From Thermostichus vulcanus str. 'Rupite' (GTDB lineage Bacteria > Cyanobacteriota > Cyanobacteriia > Thermostichales > Thermostichaceae), in contig NZ_JAFIRA010000003.1 of NCBI RefSeq assembly GCF_022848905.1, forward strand, positions 1 to 64,000: 64,000 bases of DNA, given 5' to 3'. Below are positions 54,045-62,532 of the stretch, piece after piece. Under the pieces are notes generated by a model, which saw nothing but the letters and a program-made list of their open reading frames with translations, was not told where the DNA came from and made no database searches. Position numbers and translations under genes: made by a program. Position 1 is the first letter of the stretch. The number at the start of each line of letters is the position of its first letter.

Positions 54045-56777
54045 TCAATAGCCCGAGAGCCTGCCTACCCCTGCCAATGCTTCGGGATAGCCGGGGCGTA
54101 ACTCCACAGCCCGTTTGTAGGAGTTTACCGCTTCTTCATTGCGGCCCAGTTGCTCCAGGATCAGACCCCGACCATACCAGGCATCTGCCAAATTTGGGCG
54201 CAATTCCACTGCTTTGTCAGAAGCACGTAGAGCCTCATCAAAGCGACGTAAGGCAGATAAAGATAGAGACTGGTTGAACCATGCCTGGTAGAGATTGCTG
54301 TTGAGTTGGGTTGCTTTTTGGCTGGCTTCAGCGGCCTTAGCAAAGTCTTGTGCCCAAATCAGGTACGCCCCCTGATTCAGCCAGGAATAGGCATTGTTGG
54401 CATCCAACTGCACAGCTCGGTTACAGACCGTCCCTGCTTCCGACTGCCGCCCCAACCCCACCAAAGCTGCACAACGTCCGGTTGCAGCCTCTGGGTGATC
54501 GGCAGAAATTTGTTGTGACCGTTCGCAGGCAGACAGCGCTTCCGGGAATTGTCCAAGTAACACAGCCGCCATACACTTCCCACTCCAGGCAGCAGCAGAA
54601 TTCGGATCGGCTTCAGTGGCTCGCTCATAGGTGACTAAGGCGTCTAACCCGCGCCCGGATCCAATCAAGCTGCGACCTTGATCCAAAAGGGCAACTACAT
54701 CTACTCCCGCTTGAGCGGCGGTGGGAGCTGGGGTAGGTGTGGTTTGAGGTCGAACTCCTTGTAGCAGAGGGGTAAATTGTGGAACAGGGGTTGGTGGTGG
54801 TGTTGCGGGTACAGGGGTCGGGGTCGGTTCTGGGGTTGGTGTCGGAGTGAGGGCTGGTGCAGGGGTTGGTGTTGGAACCGGGGTTGGAGTCGGGGTGGCT
54901 TCTGGTGTCGGATTTGGAGTTGAGGTCGGCGTTGGGGTGGCCTCTGGTGTCGGGGTCGGGATCGCTTCTGGAGTGGGGGTTGGCGTCACTTCCGGTGTCG
55001 GTTCTGGAGTCGTCTCTACTTCTGGAGTTGGGGGAGGCGTCGTTTCTGGGGAGGGATCCGGTTCGGGGGTTGCCGCGACCAGAGTGGGGGAGGGATCCGG
55101 TTCGGGGGTTTCAGGCCCAAAAGCGGTCTGCATGGAGAGATACCACAGTCCTCCCCCAGCAGAACCCAAGAGCACCAGGAGCAGGCCAAACAACCAGGCT
55201 CCTTTGCCAGTTGTGGGTTTGGCTACAACCCGAGTGGAAGGAGCTGGTGTCTTTTGAGCAGAGCTTGCTGGGGATCCTGGGGGGAATGTCCGTCTTGCCT
55301 GTGCAGTGGAGAGTTCGGTCTTCTGCGGTTGAGTGGGTGGGTCTGGCTGTGCGACCGGTGTGGGAGGAACAACCGAGATAGAAGAATACTGAATGGTGGC
55401 CGGGATCCCTTCTCGGGGTTCCTGCGTGGAGCTGTCTTTTGGATCAATATCGCTAACCTCTTGAACTGGAGCTGGCTGAGAAGGTTCAGAGGAGATGATT
55501 TCAGACGGCTGCTGCAAGGCATCTTCTAGCAGGGAAGGACTCTCTTCTCGCGCCGCAAATAAGGGAGTGCCGGGGGTAACAGGCCGTGAAGGGTGAGAAG
55601 CTGGAGACCCGGAAACAGGCCCAGAACCATCGGAACGGGATCCCTGTGGGCCAGACGCAGCCTGAGAACGGAGGGGTTGATTGGGTGTACCCACCTTGCC
55701 ACTAGGGGCAGGGCCAGAAACAGGTTTTGGAGGAAGTTCAACCGTCGTGTCGGGGCGGGTGACTGGTACAGAAGGGGGTGCCGTATGTTTCAAAAGTTGT
55801 GTGATCCAGGTGGTGATATCCGCAACGGTTGCCCCTTCTGGGGGAGGTTGCAGCACAGCCTCTAGGGCATTGCTCAGGGCCTGCATACTGACGGGGCGTT
55901 CCTCCCGATCCTTTTCCAGGCAGGCGAAGACAATCTGTTGCAACGTCGGTGGAATCGAATGAGGCAGTTGCTCTAGGGGCAGGGGCTTAGGGGGCTGATG
56001 GTTGTGGGCATCGATCCAGGCCCAAAAAGAGTCGGTTTCGGGTTCTAGCGGAGACTGCCCCGCCAACATCTCGTAAAGCACCAACCCCAGCGAATAGATA
56101 TCGGAACGGGCATCCAAGACCTTGCCGCGCAGCTGTTCGGGGGAAGCGTACTGGGCAGTACCTAGAAATCCCAAAGCCTCAGTGCCCAAGCTCAGGGTCA
56201 TATCGCTTAAGACTTTGGCAATGCCAAAATCCAGCAACTTAACGGTTTCTCCTCCCTGGCCCGAGGTGGGATCCCGGACAATGTAAATATTGCTGGGCTT
56301 GATGTCGCGGTGGATCACCCCTTTGATGGAAATGCCATCCAGCTCCCGCTCAAAGCAGTGGGCATGGTGTAATCCCGCGCAAATCTGACGGGCCAAGCGC
56401 ACCACCCGTTCGGGAGCCATCGGCCCCTCTTGCTTCAACAATTGGCTCAGGCTCTGTCCGACTAGAGGTGCTTCCCCCAAAAATTCCATCACCAAAAAGG
56501 GTTGATCCCCTTCGAGTCCATAATCCATCACCTTAATGATGTTGGGATGATTGCCCAAGAGAATGCTGACCTTAGCTTCAGTGGCAAATCGTTGCAACAA
56601 TTGATCGTGAAGATGAGATTTAACCAGCAGCCTTTGGTGCAGCAATTTCACCGCCACTGTGGCATCGAAGCGTTGCGTATCCACCGCCTGGTAGACAGCT
56701 CCCATCCCCCCTTCACTGATTAAATGCTGAAGACGGTAGCGATCATTGAGGATGTGGTTCTCCAGATGGGGTTGCAT
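54045..56777 (-). CDS. Membrane-anchored Ser/Thr kinase with Pro/Thr linker and TPR domain
   Basis: 910 residues from the ATG at 56777. The kinase domain (about 10-285) has [18 protein letters not shown], catalytic [10 protein letters not shown] and [10 protein letters not shown] Ser/Pro/Thr stretch leads to one membrane helix ([21 protein letters not shown], about 535-555). Outside it follows a long T-P-T-P-E repeat linker and at least four TPR units at the C-terminus (e.g. [40 protein letters not shown]). TPRs on the far side may sense a protein ligand. It shares kinase-domain features with the 60685 gene, suggesting a local duplication. Confidence 0.92.
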   Translation of the reverse strand: MQPHLENHILNDRYRLQHLISEGGMGAVYQAVDTQRFDATVAVKLLHQRLLVKSHLHDQLLQRFATEAKVSILLGNHPNIIKVMDYGLEGDQPFLVMEFLGEAPLVGQSLSQLLKQEGPMAPERVVRLARQICAGLHHAHCFERELDGISIKGVIHRDIKPSNIYIVRDPTSGQGGETVKLLDFGIAKVLSDMTLSLGTEALGFLGTAQYASPEQLRGKVLDARSDIYSLGLVLYEMLAGQSPLEPETDSFWAWIDAHNHQPPKPLPLEQLPHSIPPTLQQIVFACLEKDREERPVSMQALSNALEAVLQPPPEGATVADITTWITQLLKHTAPPSVPVTRPDTTVELPPKPVSGPAPSGKVGTPNQPLRSQAASGPQGSRSDGSGPVSGSPASHPSRPVTPGTPLFAAREESPSLLEDALQQPSEIISSEPSQPAPVQEVSDIDPKDSSTQEPREGIPATIQYSSISVVPPTPVAQPDPPTQPQKTELSTAQARRTFPPGSPASSAQKTPAPSTRVVAKPTTGKGAWLFGLLLVLLGSAGGGLWYLSMQTAFGPETPEPDPSPTLVAATPEPDPSPETTPPPTPEVETTPEPTPEVTPTPTPEAIPTPTPEATPTPTSTPNPTPEATPTPTPVPTPTPAPALTPTPTPEPTPTPVPATPPPTPVPQFTPLLQGVRPQTTPTPAPTAAQAGVDVVALLDQGRSLIGSGRGLDALVTYERATEADPNSAAAWSGKCMAAVLLGQFPEALSACERSQQISADHPEAATGRCAALVGLGRQSEAGTVCNRAVQLDANNAYSWLNQGAYLIWAQDFAKAAEASQKATQLNSNLYQAWFNQSLSLSALRRFDEALRASDKAVELRPNLADAWYGRGLILEQLGRNEEAVNSYKRAVELRPGYPEALAGVGRLSGY
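54730..55110 (-). repeat. Minisatellite-like coding repeat (Thr-Pro-Glu linker)
   Basis: Imperfect repeats of a GG(N)GT(N)GG(N)GT-type unit on the plus strand encode alternating Thr-Pro with Glu, Val and Ala between the kinase's membrane helix and its TPR domain. Such low-complexity DNA tends to change length by slippage, so linker length probably varies between strains. Confidence 0.6.
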
Positions 56778-57109
56778 GATCTTGACCTGAAGGGATCCGA
56801 TAGAGGCAGCTTGCCTTGTGAACAATCTCTCACACGTTCCCTTTCAAGACTGGATGGAGAGATCTTTTTTTCACTTACCCGCAAGCATAATGCTGTTTTA
56901 CTCACTGGGGCAGTGATCAAGGTCGCATTTCAAAACTTTGTATTTCCTACGTTTTTGTGCCTGGAGGGATCCCTGCCTGTATCATCCTGTGGGTCCCCCC
57001 AGGTTACTAATGATTCTCTTTCATCCGTAAAGATGCTGATTGGCAGTTTTATTTGCTACTTTTATGGAGATCCCGGATCCCAGCTCTGCCTACCCATGTC
57101 TACCCACTT
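56778..57109. other. Divergent spacer between kinase and remA
   Basis: 332 bases. A short hairpin (CCTG..CAGG, around 56984-56999) and a candidate remA promoter (57040-57068) are the only structures I can point to. Two GGATCC palindromes are present. Confidence 0.4.
57040..57068 (+). promoter_or_regulatory. Candidate promoter of remA
   Basis: TTGGCA (57040-57045, five of six -35 positions) and TATGGA (57063-57068, a weak -10) with a 17-base spacer. Initiation near 57075 would give a leader of about 35 bases before the ATG at 57110. Confidence 0.35.
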
Positions 57110-57379
57110 ATGGATACCCGCCTGATTAACATTGGCTTTGGCAACATTGTCGCGGCTGGACGTGTGATCGCCATTGTCAGCCCAGAGTCTGCTCCCATTA
57201 AACGCATCATCAGCGATGCCCGCGAGCGAGGTCAATTGGTGGATGCCACCTATGGTCGGCGTACCCGTGCGGTGATCATCACCGATTCCGGGCATATTAT
57301 CCTGTCTGCGATTCAACCGGAAACTGTGGCCAACCGCTTCCTAACCGCCAAGCTTGGGTTGCCAGAGGAAACCGATTAG
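57110..57379 (+). CDS. remA: RemA/DUF370-family DNA-binding regulator
   Basis: 89 residues from the ATG at 57110: [40 protein letters not shown] and [20 protein letters not shown] are the signature of DUF370. In Bacillus RemA activates matrix and osmoprotection genes and forms a ring that wraps DNA. Cyanobacteria conserve it without a known role, usually near gmk; here it precedes a class A PBP instead. No Shine-Dalgarno is visible. Confidence 0.9.
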   Translation: MDTRLINIGFGNIVAAGRVIAIVSPESAPIKRIISDARERGQLVDATYGRRTRAVIITDSGHIILSAIQPETVANRFLTAKLGLPEETD

Positions 57380-57416
57380 AGGATCCCTGAACCTGCCTTG
57401 CCCACAGGGAGAGACT

Positions 57417-57422
57417 TATAAT
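57417..57422 (+). promoter_or_regulatory. Candidate -10 element before the PBP gene
   Basis: A perfect TATAAT occurs 20 bases before the GTG start. No -35 is found at 16-18 bases; TTGCCC lies 13 bases upstream. It could indicate a separate promoter for the PBP gene in addition to read-through from remA. Confidence 0.25.
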
Positions 57423-57442
57423 AAGTCAGGTTTGTTGGGGTT

Positions 57443-59434
57443 GTGGACGTGGCGTACAGTCGCAAACAATCGGTACCGTGGGCAAAAGACCCCGCTTCAG
57501 GTCGTCTCCCCAGTCGTCCAACTCCCGGAGCACGGTTCAACGGGCAAGCCGAATATTCGCCACCCCCAAGGCCTTCTTTGCTCGCTCAAGTTGGGGGTGT
57601 AGTAGGGAATTTGCTCCTGGGATCCCTATTGCTCGGTTCCACTGCTACCGCTGCCGGGTTGGTGGGTTTGGCCATCAGCTTCCGCAATCTGCCGGATGTG
57701 CATCAACTGCGGGACTATGTACCGATTGCTACTACCCACATTGTGGATATTCGGGGTGAACCGATCGCCAGCCTGCATGGAGAAGCCAACCGGGAAGTGA
57801 TCTCGGTGGAAGAAGTTTCACCGGAAATGAAAAAGGCGCTCCTAGCCATTGAAGACAGCCACTTTTACACCCACCAAGGCATCAACCCCATCAGCTTAGG
57901 GCGGGTGATCTTGGGCAGTGTGGAGGGTGGGCTTGGCTCTGCGGGCGGGGGATCCACCCTCACGATGCAGCTGGTGAAAAACCTGTTCCTAACGCCGGAA
58001 CGGAGTCTCAGTCGTAAGGTGGCCGAGGCGGTGTTGGCGGTGCGGATGGAGCAGGTCTTCAGCAAAGACGAAATCTTAGAAATGTACCTCAATCAGGTGT
58101 ATTGGGGGCACAACCTCTACGGCATTCAAACAGCGGCCCGGAGCTACTTCAACAAGAATGCGGCGGAGCTGAACCTAGCCGAGTCAGCCATGTTGGCCGG
58201 GATCCTGCCCGCCCCAGAAACCCTCAGCCCTTTTCGTAATCTGGAGGGAGCCAAACGGCGGCAACGACTGGTGTTGGATCGCCTGGTGGAACTGAACTGG
58301 ATCACCCCCGAAGAGGCGCAAGCAGCCCGCGACCAGGAATTGACCCTGGGCCGGATCACCTCCTTTCAGAGCAATGCTCCGGCGGTTACCGATGCTATTG
58401 AGGCGGAAATTCGTCGCCGCTATGGGGAACAAGCCCTGGTGCAGGGAGGATTGCGGATTCAGTCCACCATCGATCTGCGGCTCCAACGGATTGCTCAGCG
58501 CATTGTCAATGAAGATGGCCCACGGATAGGAGCAGCTCGACGGGCCAATCAAATGGCTTTGGCAGCGGTGGATCCCCGCACGGGGTATGTCAAGGCCATT
58601 GTAGGCGGGATCAATGCGCAGCGAGGGCAGTTTAACCGCGCCACCCAAGCCTTTCGCCAAACGGGATCCACCTTTAAGCCCTACGTGTTTTACACAGCTT
58701 TGGCCACAGGGCGCTATTCACCCGGCAGCATTTTGGAGGATACCCCGATTACCTATCCGGGATCCCCGCCCTACAGCCCGAAAAACTACGACAACACCTT
58801 CTACGGTCCTCTCTCCTTTGCCCGTGCCCTAGAGCTTTCCCGCAATGTGCCGACAGTGAAACTGGCGGATGATGTCGGGATCCGCAATGTGATTGCGGCT
58901 GCTCAGGCCACAGGCATTAGCGCCGAGATGTTCCCCAACCTGGCCACAGCCCTGGGTTCTGCCAGCATTAGCCCGCTGGAGATGGCCGCTAGCTATGCGG
59001 TGTTTGCCAATGGCGGCCATGCCCTAGAGCCTACCCTCTTGGCCCAGGTGGTGGATCGCAACGGCCAAATCCTCTTTGAGGCCAAGCCCAGCCTGGAGCA
59101 GGTCTTGGATCCCTGGTCGGTGGCGGTACTGAACCAAATCCTCAAAGGGGTTGTAACCGGGGGAACGGGCACCGCTGCTCGGCTAGATGATGGGCGGCCT
59201 GTGGCGGGTAAAACTGGAACCACTTCCGACTTCCGAGATGCCTGGTTTATTGGCTATGTACCCCAGCTTTCCACGGCCATTTGGATCGGCAACGACGACA
59301 ACTCCCCAATGCTGGCGGGTACCGCAGGGGGTGCTTTTGTCGCCCCCACCTGGAAACGCTTTATGACCGAAGCGCTCGAAGGGATCCCGGCCCAGGATTT
59401 TCCCAGCCCAAACCAGTTCGCCCGCCCTCGATGA
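57443..59434 (+). CDS. Class A penicillin-binding protein (bifunctional, PBP1A type)
   Basis: 663 residues, probably from the GTG at 57443. A proline-rich cytoplasmic start, one membrane helix (LLLGSLLLGSTATAAGLVGLAI), a GT51 glycosyltransferase domain (AIEDSHFYTHQGI, GGGSTLTMQLVKNLF) and a transpeptidase domain with STFK (serine in GSTFKPYVF), the SRN motif (ELSRNVPT) and KTGTT are all intact. It polymerises and cross-links peptidoglycan. Its stop overlaps the next start (ATGA), tying it to the small coiled-coil membrane protein. Confidence 0.93.
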   Translation: MDVAYSRKQSVPWAKDPASGRLPSRPTPGARFNGQAEYSPPPRPSLLAQVGGVVGNLLLGSLLLGSTATAAGLVGLAISFRNLPDVHQLRDYVPIATTHIVDIRGEPIASLHGEANREVISVEEVSPEMKKALLAIEDSHFYTHQGINPISLGRVILGSVEGGLGSAGGGSTLTMQLVKNLFLTPERSLSRKVAEAVLAVRMEQVFSKDEILEMYLNQVYWGHNLYGIQTAARSYFNKNAAELNLAESAMLAGILPAPETLSPFRNLEGAKRRQRLVLDRLVELNWITPEEAQAARDQELTLGRITSFQSNAPAVTDAIEAEIRRRYGEQALVQGGLRIQSTIDLRLQRIAQRIVNEDGPRIGAARRANQMALAAVDPRTGYVKAIVGGINAQRGQFNRATQAFRQTGSTFKPYVFYTALATGRYSPGSILEDTPITYPGSPPYSPKNYDNTFYGPLSFARALELSRNVPTVKLADDVGIRNVIAAAQATGISAEMFPNLATALGSASISPLEMAASYAVFANGGHALEPTLLAQVVDRNGQILFEAKPSLEQVLDPWSVAVLNQILKGVVTGGTGTAARLDDGRPVAGKTGTTSDFRDAWFIGYVPQLSTAIWIGNDDNSPMLAGTAGGAFVAPTWKRFMTEALEGIPAQDFPSPNQFARPR

Positions 59435-59727
59435 CTTACACCGAAGACAGGCTAGATCGCATCGAGCGCACGGTGGAGGCCAATGCCCAAGCGATTGCGC
59501 AACTGGCCGAGCAAAGTCAAGAGGTTTTGGAGAGCATCGCCAACACGGAAGAACGGATCGAAGCCGAAGTGAAGCGCTGGGATGAACGGTTTTTTCAGCT
59601 GAGCCGCGACACCCTCAACTTCACCCGCAATGCCGTGACCATCGCTGCAGTAACTGCCGTTTTGATCCCCCTGCTCAAAGATGTTGTCCCATTGGTCATT
59701 GAGCTGCTACGGGAGGGATCCCGTTAG
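59431..59727 (+). CDS. Small coiled-coil protein with C-terminal membrane helix, coupled to PBP
   Basis: 98 residues. The ATG at 59431 overlaps the PBP stop by four bases, so expression is translationally coupled. Residues 5-50 (DRLDRIERTVEANAQAIAQL..) form a coiled coil and residues 67-90 (AVTIAAVTAVLIPLLKDVVPLV) a membrane helix. A role as a PBP partner or scaffold is plausible from coupling alone; family not recognised. Confidence 0.75.
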   Translation: MTYTEDRLDRIERTVEANAQAIAQLAEQSQEVLESIANTEERIEAEVKRWDERFFQLSRDTLNFTRNAVTIAAVTAVLIPLLKDVVPLVIELLREGSR

Positions 59728-59888
59728 AGTTGACCGAGAAGACCTATCCTATTGGGAGAGACCGACTGGGATCCCAAAGCGTAGTCATTCTGAGTTACAC
59801 TGGGACTGCAAAGAAAGGTAACACCTCCCTCAGGTAGAAGCCTTATTTCCTTGCACTCCTTCGCACAAGACACAGAGGACAGACGATT

Positions 59889-60488
59889 ATGGCTTTCGAA
59901 CTCCCGGCTCTGCCCTACGCCTCCGATGCGCTACAGCCTTACATGTCAGCGGAGACTTTCTCCTTCCATCACGGCAAACACCATGCTGCCTATGTGACCA
60001 ACCTGAACAAACTGATCGAAGGTACCGAACTGGCCAGCAAATCCTTGGAGGAGATCGTCAAGGCTACCTTCGGGGATCCGGCCAAAGCGGGTATCTTCAA
60101 CAATGCGGCCCAAGTCTGGAATCACACGTTCTTCTGGGAATCCATGAAGCCGGGTGGAGGCGGCGCGCCCACAGGAGCCATTGCCGAGAAGATCAATGCC
60201 GATTTCGGTGGCTACGACCAATTTGCCGAGGCGTTCAAAACCGCTGCTGCCACTCAGTTCGGCAGTGGTTGGGCCTGGTTGGTACTGGAGAATGGCACCC
60301 TGAAAGTGACCAAAACCCCCAACGCCGAAAACCCCCTGGTGCATGGGCAAACTCCACTCCTCACCCTGGATGTATGGGAGCACGCCTACTACCTCGACTA
60401 CCAGAACAGGCGCCCCGACTTCATTAGCACCTACCTAGAGCACCTGGTGAATTGGGATGCCGCCAATGCCCGTCTGGCTGCGGCTTGA
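59889..60488 (+). CDS. sodB: Iron superoxide dismutase
   Basis: 199 residues, usual length. Metal ligands are visible in [25 protein letters not shown] and [11 protein letters not shown]. The outer-sphere Gln in NNAAQVWNH and [11 protein letters not shown] are typical of the Fe type. It removes superoxide in the cytoplasm, important near photosystem I. GAGGA precedes the ATG. A strong terminator follows at 60602. The T-run favours stopping transcription from this strand. Confidence 0.95.
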   Translation: MAFELPALPYASDALQPYMSAETFSFHHGKHHAAYVTNLNKLIEGTELASKSLEEIVKATFGDPAKAGIFNNAAQVWNHTFFWESMKPGGGGAPTGAIAEKINADFGGYDQFAEAFKTAAATQFGSGWAWLVLENGTLKVTKTPNAENPLVHGQTPLLTLDVWEHAYYLDYQNRRPDFISTYLEHLVNWDAANARLAAA

Positions 60489-60601
60489 ATCCGCCTGTTT
60501 TGGGATCCGCTCACCGGGGATCCGATTCATGACTAACTAGCAACTTGAGGATCAATTGAAACCGCAAGTCAGCTAGAAAACCTTGACCTTTTGTAGGGGA
60601 T

Positions 60602-60626
60602 CCCGATGACAGTCATCGGGATTTTT
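60602..60626 (+). terminator. Rho-independent terminator of sodB
   Basis: CCCGATGA-CAG-TCATCGGG, a perfect eight-pair stem, is followed by ATTTTTT. It lies 114 bases past the sodB stop. The opposite strand has no T-run, so it acts on plus-strand transcription. Confidence 0.85.
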
Positions 60627-60684
60627 TGTGCTGATTTTGTTGTATCGAGTATCAATGGCAAAGTGATTGCAGAGTTTGTAGAGC

Positions 60685-62352
60685 CTAATCCCTTCCCAGG
60701 CGTTCCCGTTCCTCTCGCAGTTGCTGTAAGCGGCTGGGGGTAGGAGCTTCGCTAGGAACAGCGGCAGTCGGGGCAGGAGCAGGAGCACTCGCCGGATTTC
60801 TTTGTGGGAACAACGGTTGATTGAGCGGTTGGGCCGGTACGGGGGTAACAGGAGCCGCAACAGGCGGAGCCGGGGCTGGCGTAACCACAGGGGGCGGCGC
60901 TTGAGGGACAACCGGTGCAGGAACAACAGGAGCAGCAGGAAGAGGGGCCACCGGCTGAGCAGGGGTAGGGCTGGGATCCGGTTCTGGAGGCGCTTCTGTG
61001 GTTGTCTCTCCTTCAGATTCGCTTTCAGACTGCGTTTCCGATTCGGTAAGGGCGGGGTCAGGGTCATCCTCAAACACCAGCTCGCCTTCGGGATCCCGCA
61101 ACAACCCTAGATCTTCTAAATCTAGGGCTTCTGAGGGATCCGTCCCGGTGGTCTCGGCTGTTTCTGGATCCGGTTCTTCGGTGGGGGTCTCTGTTCTCCC
61201 GCCCGGAGCCAACAGCAGGCGCATCCCCCAAAAGGTACCTGTCATGATGGCAACCATCAGGGCCACCCCACCCAAAATCGGCCAAGCTTTGTGTCCAAAG
61301 GCTTTACGTCCAGTTTCCTGAGGGGAAATCAGTCGATACGTGCCTTCCTGCCCATCCATCGCTGCTAAGGTACGCTCCGAAAAAATCGGGGTTGTCGGCG
61401 GTGTCATGCGAGAGATGGGGGCAATCAGGCTGGCGGTGCCCTCCAGTTGCAGGGATCCCTCCAGTTGGGCACTGAGGATTTTCATATCCTGAGGCCGCTG
61501 GTCCGGGTCTTTGGCCAGACAAGAGAGCACCACCTGTTCCAGCTCTACCGGAATGGGGTAGGGCAGAGCGGAGCGGTCAAAGGGTTGAGGAGGCTGGTGG
61601 TTGTGGGCGTCATACCAACCGGGGAAAGAATCGGTTTTGGGTCGCAGGGGCTGTTGCCCAGTTAACATGCGATACAGCACCACCCCAAACGAGTAAATGT
61701 CAGAGCGGGCATCCAATTCTTCTCCCCGCACTTGCTCGGGCGAGGCATAGCGCACGGTTCCCAAAAAACCGGTGGTCTGGGTGCCAAGGGCAATGGAAAC
61801 ATCGCTGAGCAGCTTGGCAATACCGAAATCGAGGATTTTGATGGTTTCGCCCAAGGTTTCGTCTTTGATGGCAAAGATATTGCTGGGTTTGATATCCCGA
61901 TGGATGACTCCTTTAATCGCATGGCCATCTTGATTGGTCTCTAGACTGTGGGCATAGTACAGACCTGCGCAGACCTGCCGCGCGATATTGACCACACGGT
62001 TGGGGGGCATGGGTTTGTACTTGAGCATCAGCTCACCCAAGCTGTGGCCGGTCAGATACTCCATCACCAGATAGGGGTGATTGCTTTCCAAGCCATAGTC
62101 GAGCACTTTGACAATGGAGGGATGCTCCCCCAGCAAAGTGCTGATGCGGACTTCCTGCCCGAACCGCTTGCGCAATTGCTGCTGAGTCTTCTCGTCTCCA
62201 GCCAAGTTTTGGTGCAAGAGCTTCACCGCCACTGGACGATTAAACAGGCGTGTGTCGATTGCTTTAAACACTTGGCCCATGCCACCCGCTGAGATGCTTT
62301 GAACCAGTTGATAGCGCTGACCGATCAACTTCCCAGGAGCAAGCTGGTTCAT
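60685..62352 (-). CDS. Membrane-anchored Ser/Thr kinase with acidic/Pro-rich tail
   Basis: 555 residues. Kinase domain (about 12-285): [29 protein letters not shown] and ILDFGIAKL. A single membrane helix (PILGGVALMVAIMTGTFWGM, about 350-370) is followed by an acidic stretch (DPETAETTGTDPSEAL) and a Pro/Ala-rich tail ending QQLREERERLG. The domain arrangement matches the 54045 kinase except for lacking TPRs. It resembles the Pkn2/SpkG-like group. It converges with sodB and diverges from the antiporter. Confidence 0.92.
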   Translation of the reverse strand: MNQLAPGKLIGQRYQLVQSISAGGMGQVFKAIDTRLFNRPVAVKLLHQNLAGDEKTQQQLRKRFGQEVRISTLLGEHPSIVKVLDYGLESNHPYLVMEYLTGHSLGELMLKYKPMPPNRVVNIARQVCAGLYYAHSLETNQDGHAIKGVIHRDIKPSNIFAIKDETLGETIKILDFGIAKLLSDVSIALGTQTTGFLGTVRYASPEQVRGEELDARSDIYSFGVVLYRMLTGQQPLRPKTDSFPGWYDAHNHQPPQPFDRSALPYPIPVELEQVVLSCLAKDPDQRPQDMKILSAQLEGSLQLEGTASLIAPISRMTPPTTPIFSERTLAAMDGQEGTYRLISPQETGRKAFGHKAWPILGGVALMVAIMTGTFWGMRLLLAPGGRTETPTEEPDPETAETTGTDPSEALDLEDLGLLRDPEGELVFEDDPDPALTESETQSESESEGETTTEAPPEPDPSPTPAQPVAPLPAAPVVPAPVVPQAPPPVVTPAPAPPVAAPVTPVPAQPLNQPLFPQRNPASAPAPAPTAAVPSEAPTPSRLQQLREERERLGRD

Positions 62353-62532
62353 AAGCGGCAGAGGAGCTTTTACCCTCCGATTCTAATGCGTGCGGCTACT
62401 AGACGGTCTGTATTCTGCCTGACGGTCTTTTCAAGGTGTGAATGGACGGTTAAAAGCCGCTTGTAAGAATCTGATAGACTCATGCGGGCACTTTGTCCCG
62501 TTCGGGTGTATTCGCTGTTTGTCAGGTGATCT

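Noticed and set aside
54847-55257. Gly/Val repeat protein on the plus strand
   Set aside because: Antisense of the Thr-Pro linker of the kinase; repeats on one strand produce open frames on the other.
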